DNA of 54,181 bases from Opitutaceae bacterium (lineage in GTDB: Bacteria > Verrucomicrobiota > Verrucomicrobiia > Opitutales > Opitutaceae), in the NCBI GenBank assembly GCA_017994935.1, contig JAGOJU010000021.1:1-54181 (forward strand). Direction: 5' to 3'. Below, piece after piece: positions 43,823 to 52,535 of this stretch. Below the pieces are notes generated by a model. That model had not been told where the DNA came from. It made no database searches and saw nothing but the letters and a program-made list of their open reading frames with translations. Position numbers and translations under genes: made by a program. Every line of letters begins with the position of its first letter. The first letter of the stretch is position 1.

Positions 43823-46501
43823 ATGAACAAACGCGCGCTGCTCCAACTGCCTCTGTCCGCTCAGATTCTCCTCACCGGTGTCGTTTTTACCTTCATCGCC
43901 TTGAGCATCAGTTCGGCGCAAACCACGCCACCGTCCGCCAATTCTTCCCGGAGGGAGGACGTCGTGAACATGGACGCATTGCAGGTCACCGGAACCGCAC
44001 TGCGCAGCCAGGAGGAAGTGGAAAACCGCCGCGAGACTCTGAACCTCGCAGACACCCTGGCCATGGATGAACTCGGCAACCTGGCCGACGAAAACCTGGC
44101 TGATGCGCTGATCCGGCTGCCGGGCATCAGTTCGATGCAGACGCTCTACGGCGAGCAGGAGGCGTCGTATGTTTCCGTGCGCGGCATCCCGGCCGACCTG
44201 AGCTATACCTCGTTCGACGGCATAACGATGTTCTCAACAGCCAACAATGGCGACGGCCTGCGCCGCGTGGATCTGAACCTGATTCCCACACAGATTTCGC
44301 GCACCACCCGCGTATACAAGAGCTTCACCGCCGATCTGGACGCCGGTGCCATCGGCGGCGTCACCAACATCGAGCCTTACAGCGCACTCAAGGATCGGCG
44401 CACCGCGAACATTCGGCTGCAGCTGACTCGTGAGACCGGCCAAGGCAAATACATCTCCGATTTCTACACGCGCGCAGGCAATTACAAAAATCGCCCCCTT
44501 GGCGGTGCCCTGTCCGGATTGTATGTGAACCGCTTTGGCCGCGATGGCCGGTTCGGCATCGTGCTCAGCGGTGTCTATCGCCAACGGGACTATAGCTACA
44601 CGAAGACCAACCCCAACGGCCGCATTTACTATACCACCACCGGCAAGACAGCGGCGGCCAATCTCACGGATTGGGACGGCCTGCATCCGTTTCCGAGTAT
44701 CTACCGCCCAATGGACTACACCAAGTACTCGGAAATGTACGGCGGTTCGGCCAAGTTTGAATATCGCATTTCCGATGACTGGTCGGTGTCGCTCCTGGGA
44801 TTCAAGTACAAGAAGTTCGAGGACCAGGATCTCAACCAGTTCTACCTCGAAACCTTCACCGGCCTGACCCGCCCGAGCACCGACGTCGGTCGCTTCAAGA
44901 TCGGGCGCGTTCGCGCCATCTACAGCTACGACCGGTTTGCCCAGGAAACCCGCGGCCTCATCTTCAAGGTGGAGGGGAGGCTCAGTTCCGATTCCACGCT
45001 CGAACTGCGAGCCGGAGCCTTCCAGAACGAATTCTATGACAAGGATGAGACTGTCACCTTCCTTTACAGTCCGCCCGCGTCCTTCATCACCTTCGACTAC
45101 AACAGCCTGTTTCCCGGGATTGCGGTCGAAAACGCCGACGCCTTGGCCAACGTCTCGGGCTTCCGATTGAGCTCGGCGCCGGTGAACATCATCGATTCCA
45201 ACGTGGACTCCAAGCAGGTCCGGATCGACTACAAGAAAAACTATTCGGCCCATGGAGAGGGCTTCGGGTACACGGCTGGCGCCGACTGGCGTGAGACGGA
45301 CGTCAGCCGTGACAGCACCACCATCAACTACGTCAACAATAGCGCCGGTCTGGCCGACATGGGTTTTGTCCCCGACTTCCGCTCGGTGAACTACCCTTAT
45401 CCGGTGGTATGGGTCAATTATACCAAGTTCGCTCAGACCGTGCTGCCGAATCTGGCAATCAACGAGACCTCGAGCAGAAATGCCTCCTGGTCGAGTGACT
45501 ACTTCTACAAGGAACAGTTGCTCGCCGCGTACCTCTCGGCGAGGTACAGTTGGGAAAAAACCAAACTCATCGCCGGTGCGCGCTACGACAAGGTGGATTA
45601 CGACGCACGATCTCCGCTCGCCAACGCGAGCGGCGCGTATGACGGGACATTCACCCCGTCCGGCGGCACGTGGGAGAACCTCCTGCCTTCAGCCATCCTG
45701 ACCCACAACTTCACCCCCAACCTTCGGGTCAAGGCCGCTGTCAGCAAGTCGCTCGGCCGCCCACAATTCGACGATATTGCCCAGGCGGTGATCCGCGATG
45801 ATGAGGACCTGACCATCACGCGTGGCAATCCGAACCTGAAGCCGCGCCGCGCCGACAACTACGATCTCGCTCTGGAATACTTCTTCAACAGGGACGGCAT
45901 GGCGTCGCTCAGCGGGTTCGCCAAGAATATCAGGGACGATATCTACACCCAGACGGTCGACGAGGAGATCGACGGGGTCACCTACCGAGCAACCCAACCG
46001 TACAATTCTTCGCAATCGAAGATGCGGGGCGTGGAGGTCGCGTTGGTGCACAATGCGATCCCGGGCCTGCCCGGCGTGTTTGAGAAAAGCGTGGGCGTTG
46101 CACTCAACTATACGAAGCTTTGGGGCGAGATGAATTATCTCTCCGGCACGACCTATGTGCATCTGAAATCCCTCCAGTACCAGCCCGACTATCTGGCCAA
46201 CGCGACCGTCTTCTACACGTTTCCCAAGAAGAAGGGCGAAATCCGAATTTCCTACAACTGGAAGGGCAAAAGCCCGATTTCACTGGGCCTCTATCCGTGG
46301 ACAACTTACTGGCTGCGCGGGTCGGAGCGCCTCGATGTGGGTCTCCGCTATTCAATCACAAGGAACTTCATCATGAAGTTGCAGGCAAGAAATCTCACCA
46401 ACCAGGGCGTGAAACAGGGCTATCTCGCTCCTTTCGAGATGAACCGCTACGAGATGGATCAGGACAGGACTTACGCGCTGGATTTCACCTACAAGTTCTG
46501 A
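43823..46501 (+). CDS. TonB-dependent outer-membrane receptor
   Basis: An 892-residue outer-membrane transporter. It begins with a signal peptide (to about residue 33, ...FIALSISSAQ). An N-terminal plug follows with the TonB-box-like DALQVTGTALR, then DTLAMDELGNLADENLADALIRLPGISS, VSVRGIPADLSYTSFDGITM and DLNLIPTQISRTTRVYKSFTADLDAGAIGGVTN. The barrel repeats run to the terminal aromatic ending YALDFTYKF, required for outer-membrane assembly. It resembles the large oligosaccharide-type receptors that are abundant in Opitutaceae. It is followed by the GDPD gene after ten bases, so both are likely co-transcribed from the element B region. Ligand unknown. Confidence 0.93.
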   Translation: MNKRALLQLPLSAQILLTGVVFTFIALSISSAQTTPPSANSSRREDVVNMDALQVTGTALRSQEEVENRRETLNLADTLAMDELGNLADENLADALIRLPGISSMQTLYGEQEASYVSVRGIPADLSYTSFDGITMFSTANNGDGLRRVDLNLIPTQISRTTRVYKSFTADLDAGAIGGVTNIEPYSALKDRRTANIRLQLTRETGQGKYISDFYTRAGNYKNRPLGGALSGLYVNRFGRDGRFGIVLSGVYRQRDYSYTKTNPNGRIYYTTTGKTAAANLTDWDGLHPFPSIYRPMDYTKYSEMYGGSAKFEYRISDDWSVSLLGFKYKKFEDQDLNQFYLETFTGLTRPSTDVGRFKIGRVRAIYSYDRFAQETRGLIFKVEGRLSSDSTLELRAGAFQNEFYDKDETVTFLYSPPASFITFDYNSLFPGIAVENADALANVSGFRLSSAPVNIIDSNVDSKQVRIDYKKNYSAHGEGFGYTAGADWRETDVSRDSTTINYVNNSAGLADMGFVPDFRSVNYPYPVVWVNYTKFAQTVLPNLAINETSSRNASWSSDYFYKEQLLAAYLSARYSWEKTKLIAGARYDKVDYDARSPLANASGAYDGTFTPSGGTWENLLPSAILTHNFTPNLRVKAAVSKSLGRPQFDDIAQAVIRDDEDLTITRGNPNLKPRRADNYDLALEYFFNRDGMASLSGFAKNIRDDIYTQTVDEEIDGVTYRATQPYNSSQSKMRGVEVALVHNAIPGLPGVFEKSVGVALNYTKLWGEMNYLSGTTYVHLKSLQYQPDYLANATVFYTFPKKKGEIRISYNWKGKSPISLGLYPWTTYWLRGSERLDVGLRYSITRNFIMKLQARNLTNQGVKQGYLAPFEMNRYEMDQDRTYALDFTYKF

Positions 46502-46511
46502 ACAGATCGTC

Positions 46512-47702
46512 ATGAGGTGTGCCGCCAACGGCCTTTCCGCCTTGCTGACGCGCTGTGCCCGCATCCTGGCCGCGGGTTGCCTGGTCTTGTCTCCAGCCTT
46601 GGCGCAGATATCGGCGACCGGGCCCACTCACCACCCACGAAAATTTATCGCGCATCGCGGAGTCAATCTACGATCCACCCTCGCCGGAGAGAACTCGCTT
46701 GAGGCCATCCGCTACGCCAGGCGCGCGGGATTTGCAGCGGTCGAGATGGATGTTCGACTGACAGCGGATGGTCGGCTCGTCGTCATGCACGATGAGACGC
46801 TGAACCGGACCTGCCTGAACAGCGATGGCACAAACCTGCAGGAGCCGGTTCCCATTGCTCTTGTGCCATTCGCAGTACTGAGGTCCAGATACGTCCTGAA
46901 AGCAGACGCCCCGCGCAACCGTGTAGCCGTCCCCTCCCTCGAGGAATATCTCGCGGAATGCAACAACCAGGCACTGCTGCCGTTCATCGAACCGAAACTG
47001 TACGATGCGAGCGGCGATCACTATCGCGACATCATCCACCTTGCCGACGAAACAATGGGGCGCGGAAACTACGTCATCACTTCGAACAACCAGGCCAACC
47101 GGGTGATCCGCGCGATGGGTATGAAAGAGGTGCGTCTGATGGGAATCCTCTATCAGACGACCTTCGAGGAAATTGCGGGATTGGGAAACGCGATCATGGC
47201 AATCAGCACCTCACGTTTCACAAACGCGGAATTCGCCACCCATGCGACTCGTGCGACAGCTTCCGGCATCCCCATCGAATCGCACGCTGACGACTACCCC
47301 CGCCTCGCCGCTATTGACACAAACCCCGTGGACTATGTCTCCACTGATTTCTTGGCGCCCGATCTCTCCCCAGACACACCGGTCGTTGCCCGCCATGATC
47401 ATTGGGACGATTTCCGTTCCAATGGGCAAATCGCGGAAGGAGTATTGAATCTGCCGGCCCACGAGAAGCTGCAGCTCCGAGGTGGCCTACAGCACGTTTA
47501 CTTTGGGGGGATATACCTCGACATGGAAATGAAGGGCGAATGCAAGGTCCATCTGGGGAACCAGGAATTCTCCCTCAAGAATCCCGAGATGCAGCGGTGC
47601 AGGTACCAATTGATGATTTACAATGCCGCTCCTGCCTTTGAGATCCTCGCCACCCGATCGTGCGATATCAAGAGCCTCGGCCTGACCCTGGTGGCCTTTT
47701 GA
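46512..47702 (+). CDS. Secreted glycerophosphodiester phosphodiesterase
   Basis: A 396-residue enzyme with a signal peptide (about residues 1-31) and a GDPD TIM barrel that hydrolyses glycerophosphodiesters to an alcohol and glycerol 3-phosphate. The catalytic residues are visible: HRG at 48-50, Glu60-Asn61 (AGENSLEAI), Glu78/Asp80 (VEMDVRLTADG) and His93-Asp94 (VMHDETLNRT). VPSLEEYLAECN and FIEPKLYD also fit. About 110 C-terminal residues (from HDHWDDFRSNGQ) form a beta-rich domain that I do not recognise. Its place directly after the TonB receptor suggests a role in the periplasm on the imported substrate. Confidence 0.9.
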   Translation: MRCAANGLSALLTRCARILAAGCLVLSPALAQISATGPTHHPRKFIAHRGVNLRSTLAGENSLEAIRYARRAGFAAVEMDVRLTADGRLVVMHDETLNRTCLNSDGTNLQEPVPIALVPFAVLRSRYVLKADAPRNRVAVPSLEEYLAECNNQALLPFIEPKLYDASGDHYRDIIHLADETMGRGNYVITSNNQANRVIRAMGMKEVRLMGILYQTTFEEIAGLGNAIMAISTSRFTNAEFATHATRATASGIPIESHADDYPRLAAIDTNPVDYVSTDFLAPDLSPDTPVVARHDHWDDFRSNGQIAEGVLNLPAHEKLQLRGGLQHVYFGGIYLDMEMKGECKVHLGNQEFSLKNPEMQRCRYQLMIYNAAPAFEILATRSCDIKSLGLTLVAF

Positions 47703-47778
47703 CGATCCCGGCCAAGGTTCCCCTGTTCCTTTTCCGCAACTTTCCTCGCCGGTCCCCTCCCTCGCGTCCTTCTCAGCG

Positions 47779-48801
47779 TCACCAGTTCTCACGCCATACG
47801 CCGTCCAGCAAGACGGTGGTTGGAAGCGGCGCGATGCCGCATTCGTTGCGGTGCAATTGGGCGATGACAAGGTCAACTGCGTTGGAAGCGATGACTTCGT
47901 TGCAGGGATCGATTCCTGGAAGCACGCCATGCGGATGCCAATCCAAAGTCACTATACGGCGAGCCTGCGGAGCCAACTCGCGCAGTTGTTCCAGGCCTTT
48001 ACTGTCCACCTGCCAGCCCAGCAGGAGGGCATCGGGGCGGAACTTTTTCAACCAGCGACCCAGACCCCGGAACTCGCCCGGCTCGCAGAAACGGACGGCG
48101 TCGCTGGCGATCTCGGGTGTGGGATGATGGGTGATGAACGCGGCGTGTTGCATGCGATGAATCCTGCCCTGCACCTTTTCACTGAAAATCGCGGCAGGAC
48201 GCCTCCACTCCTCCACCCGTAACCGCTCCAACGTCTGCCAGACGCTGCGAAAATGGTAATGAGCAGCCCGGTTGATCACCGGGGAAATCTCAGTGCTGCC
48301 AATGATGGCCGGGGCCAAGGTTTGCCAGTTCCAGTCGATCGCGATGCTCTGGTTGCTTGCGGCAGGGGACAGGAGGACGCCGGAGATTCCTCGTGCCCGG
48401 AGTATGGAATGGAGCCGCTTCGGAGTCATGCCCAACTGGCCCAGCCAGAATTCCTCAATGCCGGATCCGAGCTGTTCGGCACGCCGGCGGGCGGCCTGGA
48501 CAACCACCTTAACGTAATGCTGCAGGTGTACAGGCAGATTGTCCTTCTGCCTCGGTGTGTTCACCCAGACGAACGCCAGTGTTTCAGGCTGCGCGAGGAT
48601 ACGACCACGCCTGATGGTTGCCATCAGGGTACTGACGCGGAGATCGGGCCGATAGTTCAACTTGGCGGCGACTTCCCGAACCCTCTCGATGGTGCGGGCG
48701 GGGATGCTCGGATGCCCGCGAAGGGCATAGGAGACTCCGCCGATGCTCAATCCGGCCGCTTTCGCGACATCGGCGAGAGTGACGCCGAGGAGTTTTGACA
48801 T
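47779..48801 (-). CDS. LacI-family transcription regulator
   Basis: The 340-residue protein begins with a LacI helix-turn-helix (VTLADVAKAAGLSIGGVSYALRGHPSIPARTIERVREVAAKLNYRPD). A periplasmic-binding-protein-like effector domain follows (ISGVLLSPAAS, PAIIGSTEI, HYHFRSVWQTLERL, PDALLLGWQ). The hinge helix carries VSTLMATIRRGR, a somewhat unusual replacement for the common LA. ATG 48801 is used, 26 bases after the MBL-fold gene stop on the same strand, so the two are probably one operon. As the only regulator in the island it is the natural candidate to bind the shared 28-base element, though LacI operators are usually palindromic. Confidence 0.92.
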   Translation of the reverse strand: MSKLLGVTLADVAKAAGLSIGGVSYALRGHPSIPARTIERVREVAAKLNYRPDLRVSTLMATIRRGRILAQPETLAFVWVNTPRQKDNLPVHLQHYVKVVVQAARRRAEQLGSGIEEFWLGQLGMTPKRLHSILRARGISGVLLSPAASNQSIAIDWNWQTLAPAIIGSTEISPVINRAAHYHFRSVWQTLERLRVEEWRRPAAIFSEKVQGRIHRMQHAAFITHHPTPEIASDAVRFCEPGEFRGLGRWLKKFRPDALLLGWQVDSKGLEQLRELAPQARRIVTLDWHPHGVLPGIDPCNEVIASNAVDLVIAQLHRNECGIAPLPTTVLLDGVWRENW

Positions 48802-48827
48802 GGAAAGTGCGCCGCTGAGGAAATCGT

Positions 48828-50090
48828 TCAACCGGATCGATAGGGGCCGAAAACAGCCTTTATCCGATAGGTCTCGTCGGTGTCGTCGAGTACATACACG
48901 AAGAATTCCCCACCGCCAGGCTTCACGCGGACGACAATATGTCCCGCGGGGGTCTTGGTACGATCGATATGCAAGGCAGACAATGTCGCCTCCATCATGT
49001 TCGTATAAAACACATCCCTGTGTCCCGGATAGGTAGCGCTCGAAAGCAGCCGGCGATGCACACTCATCGCGGGCTGGCTCGCCCCCCAGGTCGATGCCAC
49101 ACTCACCTGCGGTCGAAGGACGCTCAGGAGGAAGGGACCGCTGGCGTCGTAATTGGCATGGTGATTGACCTTGTAAACTTCCACGGGCCCGGTGGCCAGG
49201 GCCACGGGCCGTTCGATGTCCTTCCATTGATCGCTGGGACTCGCAATCTCAACATCCCGCACGTCGAGGTCTCCACCCGTGAAATAGTCGAACTTTCCAT
49301 AGGAGATTCGCAGGGCGACGCTGCATTTGTTCTCGGACGGATAGTTGGTCTTCGGAAGGGCGGAAAGTTCCGGAAAATGATTGCGGGAGACCGAACCGAC
49401 ACCGGTCCAGACGTGGCCGTTCACAGCAATGTTTCGGATTTCAAATTCCGGATAGCGAGACCTGTTGTGGAGCAATCCGATCTGGTCGTTGCGCCCAGCT
49501 TCAACGCGCTCGACTCTCAACCCCCGGTGGGCGCTTTCCCATGCGATAAATTTCCGATAGTTCTGCATCTTCAGGTCCACAAGTGGCAACGGCCAGTCGT
49601 AGTCTGGCCAGCCTCGATCGAACAGCCGGCTGATCGGAATATGCTCAGCGATCTCGGTTAGTCCGCCAAGCTGATAGGCGCCCGATGAGGAGACAGCCGA
49701 CGTCGCGCTGATCGCGCCCATGTGATCGATGTGGAAATGCGAAATGACCGCCTGATCAATCCGTTTTTCCGGAAACCCCTGGAGCGTGTGTGCAATATAG
49801 CGTGCGATCCACTCACCCGCTCCTCGAGAAGCGTCGGGCTTGGGCGGAGTGCTCCAGCCAGGCTCGGGCGGAGCCGCTCCCGCATCCACAAGCAGCGTGG
49901 TGCCGTCGGGCAGGATGAAGAACGCGGTCTCGCCACGGCCGGTATTGATGTGATGGATGTCCATGCAGCCTTCCGACCACACGACGAGAGGGGCGCCGAC
50001 CGCCACGTCAGCGGCCCAGCAAGCGCCGCCTGCGACGGCGAAAATGCCAATCGACACAAACACGGCACGACAAAAAATATGATGGATCAT
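48828..50090 (-). CDS. Secreted metallo-beta-lactamase-fold hydrolase
   Basis: A 420-residue protein with a signal peptide (MIHHIFCRAVFVSIGIFAVAG, cleavage near AWAAD). The MBL zinc motif is SHFHIDHMG (His118, His120, Asp122, His123), with VDAG earlier and VNHHANYDASG later as the third His region. CMDIHHINTGRGETAFFILPDGTTLLVDAG fits the ComEC/Rec2-type branch that contains nucleases and phosphodiesterases. The exact reaction is unknown; a phosphodiesterase fits the neighbourhood. ATG 50090 starts right at the signal peptide, and no clear Shine-Dalgarno sequence is seen. Element F lies 99 bases upstream. Confidence 0.85.
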   Translation of the reverse strand: MIHHIFCRAVFVSIGIFAVAGGACWAADVAVGAPLVVWSEGCMDIHHINTGRGETAFFILPDGTTLLVDAGAAPPEPGWSTPPKPDASRGAGEWIARYIAHTLQGFPEKRIDQAVISHFHIDHMGAISATSAVSSSGAYQLGGLTEIAEHIPISRLFDRGWPDYDWPLPLVDLKMQNYRKFIAWESAHRGLRVERVEAGRNDQIGLLHNRSRYPEFEIRNIAVNGHVWTGVGSVSRNHFPELSALPKTNYPSENKCSVALRISYGKFDYFTGGDLDVRDVEIASPSDQWKDIERPVALATGPVEVYKVNHHANYDASGPFLLSVLRPQVSVASTWGASQPAMSVHRRLLSSATYPGHRDVFYTNMMEATLSALHIDRTKTPAGHIVVRVKPGGGEFFVYVLDDTDETYRIKAVFGPYRSG

Positions 50091-50189
50091 GAGAGGAATA
50101 GCCGCGGGCTGATTCAATGGCAGGAGTTCTCCCCAATTGAAGTAGGTTGGAGAGCCGGGACGGCAGTTTGAATCCCCTTGGAGATATGC

Positions 50190-50217
50190 CAATCGGCAGG
50201 TCACTGAAAGCGTTAAG
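50190..50217 (-). promoter_or_regulatory. Shared regulatory element F (upstream of MBL/LacI genes)
   Basis: On the minus strand it reads CTTAACGCTTTCAGTGA and ends TGCCGATTG, matching elements A and B over the same 28-base span. It points toward the MBL-fold gene, whose start is 99 bases away. Sixty-four bases separate it from element C, which points the other way, so the two mark a divergent control region. Confidence 0.7.
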
Positions 50218-50281
50218 TTGGACGCGCATCTCTTCCGGGTTCCAACTCCATTCTCAATCTCAGCATGGGGCCGGGCTTTCG

Positions 50282-50308
50282 TTTAACGCATTCAGTAACG
50301 CCCGGTTG
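50282..50308 (+). promoter_or_regulatory. Shared regulatory element C (upstream of FAD oxidoreductase)
   Basis: This 27-base copy starts TTTAACGCATTCAGTAA and ends GCCCGGTTG, one base shorter than the other copies in the middle. It ends 158 bases before the FAD oxidoreductase start. The 376-base gap 50091-50466 otherwise holds element F and no gene. Confidence 0.65.
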
Positions 50309-50466
50309 GTGGATGTCACAGAATTGCCCCATCACTCGGTTCACCGCTGAGGCGCTCCCTTGATCATCATCCGGTCGGCCCCATCACTGCACGGGCCTGA
50401 GGGAGCGCCAGGCATATCGTTTCCAACCAACCTTTGCCCGTTCCCCGTCTCTCTCCCTCCCGTTCC

Positions 50467-52407
50467 ATGCCCTCTGCCTCACAGATGACCGAGCAAATCC
50501 GGTCCAGGTTGTCATTGCTGAACTCCAAGGTCGCAAACGCCACGCCTGATTCAGGTTTGCCTGTGATCGACCTGTCGACGGATGTGCTTGTCGCCGGGGG
50601 CGGCATGTCGGGCGTATGCGCGGCACTTGCAGCCGCACGAAACGGCGCAAGGGTCGTGCTGGTGCAGAATCGATCCCGGCTCGGCGGCAATGCCTCCAGC
50701 GAGGTTCGGATGCACATTGTCGGCGCCAATTGGCACAAGAATCGCCCCGGCTGGCGCGAAGGCGGCATCCTGGAGGAGCTTCGCCTCGATGACGCGGTGA
50801 ACAATCCCCGTCGCTGCCGCGAAATGTGGGACCTTTTGCTCTACGACAAGGTGATGACCGAACCCAACATCACCCTCCTGCTCGACAGCACCCTGGTTTC
50901 TGCAGGATTGAAGGAGGATCGCATCGAAGAGGTGACAGTGCGATGCGATACGACGGAGAGAATCTACCGAATCCGCGCAAACCTCTTCTGCGACTGTACG
51001 GGAGATTCGCGTCTCGCGCTGGAAGCCGGTGCCGAAATGCGCCATGGGCGGGAATCGCGGGCTGAATTCGGCGAATCGCTTGCTCCGGAAAATGCTGATC
51101 GGGAAACGCTGGGCAGCAGCATTCTTTTCACCTCGCGGAAACACGATGAACCTGTGCCGTTCGCTCCTCCGTCATGGGCACGAAAGATGGACGAGGCGCA
51201 ACTGCGGCGCCGCACGATCAAGTCGTGGGAATACGGATACTGGTGGATCGAATGGGGGGGACACATCGATACCGTCAGCGACAATGAGCGGATCCGTTTC
51301 GAATTGCTGGCAATCGTCATGGGGATCTGGGATCACATCAAGAACAGCGGCAGGTTTCCCGAAAGCGCCAACTGGGCGCTGGAGTGGATCGGCATGGTGC
51401 CGGGTAAACGCGAGAGTCGACGGATCATGGGCGACCATATCCTGACCCAGCAGGATCTCATCGACGGAGGAAACTTCGAAGACGCTGTCGCAATCGGCGG
51501 ATGGCCGATGGACGATCACCCGCCCGGCGGTTTTGACAGCACCACGGATTCTCCAGGCCGGCAGGTGGCAACGAAGGAGGTGTTCAATATTCCTCTGCGT
51601 GCACTCTACAGCCGGAATGTCGGAAACCTGTTCATGGCAGGCCGGAACATCAGCGCGAGTCATGTTGCATTCACTTCGACCAGGGTGATGGGAACGTGCA
51701 GTGTCATGGGACAGGCTATCGGAACGGCTGCAGCCCTGTGCATTCGTCACGGGATGCTGCCACGCAAGCTCTACCAGCAGAAACCGCTGCTCCAGGAGCT
51801 CCAGCAACTTTTGATCGCAGATGACCAGACGATCAAGGGTGTACGCCACGAATCCGAGAACGACATCGCTCGCCAGGCCACGATCTCGGCTTCGGCCGAA
51901 GAAGGTGAAGCGCTGGCTGCCAATGTCACGAATGGCTGGCTTCGCGACTTCCCCGGACCCAGCGTCAAGTGCCTGCCTGAGCTCGATGTGCCACTCGAAA
52001 TGTGCGGCGCAGGCGAGGCGATCGATGCAGCGGTCAATCACTGGGCCGGGCGCCTGGATGTGGAAGGAGCCTGGATCGAGCTGCGCTGGGAAAAACCGAG
52101 GACCATCCGCAGCATCCAGCTGGCCTTCGACACCGGTTTCCAACGTGAACTGACATTGACCTCTTCCGACAGCATCAACAACGGCATCATCCGGGGCCCG
52201 CAGCCTGAAACCGTGCGCGACTACAACATTTTGGGGTGCCGTTCCGGCGAACAAGACTGGCATCTGCTGGCATCCGTGACCGGCAACTACCAACGCCTCC
52301 GCCGGCACCCGTTGCCAGCCGGGGATGTGCAGGCTGTGCGCATTCACGTCTTCGCAACCCACGGCGATCCCTGCGCAAAGATCTTCGAGATTCGCTGCCT
52401 TGTTTGA
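50467..52407 (+). CDS. FAD-dependent oxidoreductase (FAD_oxidored type)
   Basis: A 646-residue flavoprotein of the FAD_oxidored (PF12831) group, common in Verrucomicrobiota and Planctomycetota. The dinucleotide-binding region is STDVLVAGGGMSGVCAALAAARNGARVVLVQNR, followed by the group's SRLGGNASSEVRMHIVGAN. FCDCTGDSRLALEAGAEMRHGRES and NLFMAGRNISASHVAFTSTRVMGTCSVMGQAIGTAAALC complete the FAD site. About 160 C-terminal residues (AVNHWAGRLDVEGAWIELRWEKPRTIRSIQLAFD...) form a discoidin-like beta domain that may bind carbohydrate. No signal peptide is evident. Start ATG 50467 is chosen; ATG 50485 is possible. Substrate unknown, probably a hydroxyl group on the island's substrate. Confidence 0.88.
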   Translation: MPSASQMTEQIRSRLSLLNSKVANATPDSGLPVIDLSTDVLVAGGGMSGVCAALAAARNGARVVLVQNRSRLGGNASSEVRMHIVGANWHKNRPGWREGGILEELRLDDAVNNPRRCREMWDLLLYDKVMTEPNITLLLDSTLVSAGLKEDRIEEVTVRCDTTERIYRIRANLFCDCTGDSRLALEAGAEMRHGRESRAEFGESLAPENADRETLGSSILFTSRKHDEPVPFAPPSWARKMDEAQLRRRTIKSWEYGYWWIEWGGHIDTVSDNERIRFELLAIVMGIWDHIKNSGRFPESANWALEWIGMVPGKRESRRIMGDHILTQQDLIDGGNFEDAVAIGGWPMDDHPPGGFDSTTDSPGRQVATKEVFNIPLRALYSRNVGNLFMAGRNISASHVAFTSTRVMGTCSVMGQAIGTAAALCIRHGMLPRKLYQQKPLLQELQQLLIADDQTIKGVRHESENDIARQATISASAEEGEALAANVTNGWLRDFPGPSVKCLPELDVPLEMCGAGEAIDAAVNHWAGRLDVEGAWIELRWEKPRTIRSIQLAFDTGFQRELTLTSSDSINNGIIRGPQPETVRDYNILGCRSGEQDWHLLASVTGNYQRLRRHPLPAGDVQAVRIHVFATHGDPCAKIFEIRCLV

Positions 52408-52476
52408 ACCACCACCCGGCACCCGGCGGGCACCTCAAGACCAGGTAACGCATGCACCGCCCTCATAGGGAAGGCC

Positions 52477-52535
52477 CTTGACACGACTGGCAGCGCCTCG
52501 CTGAATTAAATTCAAATGCTGCATAACTATTCAGC
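52477..52535 (+). promoter_or_regulatory. Promoter-like element E before the phospholipase-like gene
   Basis: CTTGACACGACTGG, then the 13-base palindrome TGAATTAAATTCA (52502-52514), then GCTGCATAACTATTCAGCG. The first and last parts match element D at 43274-43339. The last part overlaps the start of the coding region, so the regulator or polymerase contact would lie right over the start codon. Confidence 0.4.

Noticed and set aside
44234..45253. 339-codon open frame opposite the TonB receptor
   Set aside because: No domain pattern is seen, and the receptor on the plus strand is unambiguous.
48506..48523. CTTAACGTAATGCTGCAG resembling the shared element
   Set aside because: Only the first nine bases or so match, it lies inside the LacI coding region, and the TTCAGTGA part is missing.
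51172..52422. 416-codon open frame opposite the FAD oxidoreductase
   Set aside because: Antisense shadow; the plus-strand protein has clear FAD motifs over the whole region.
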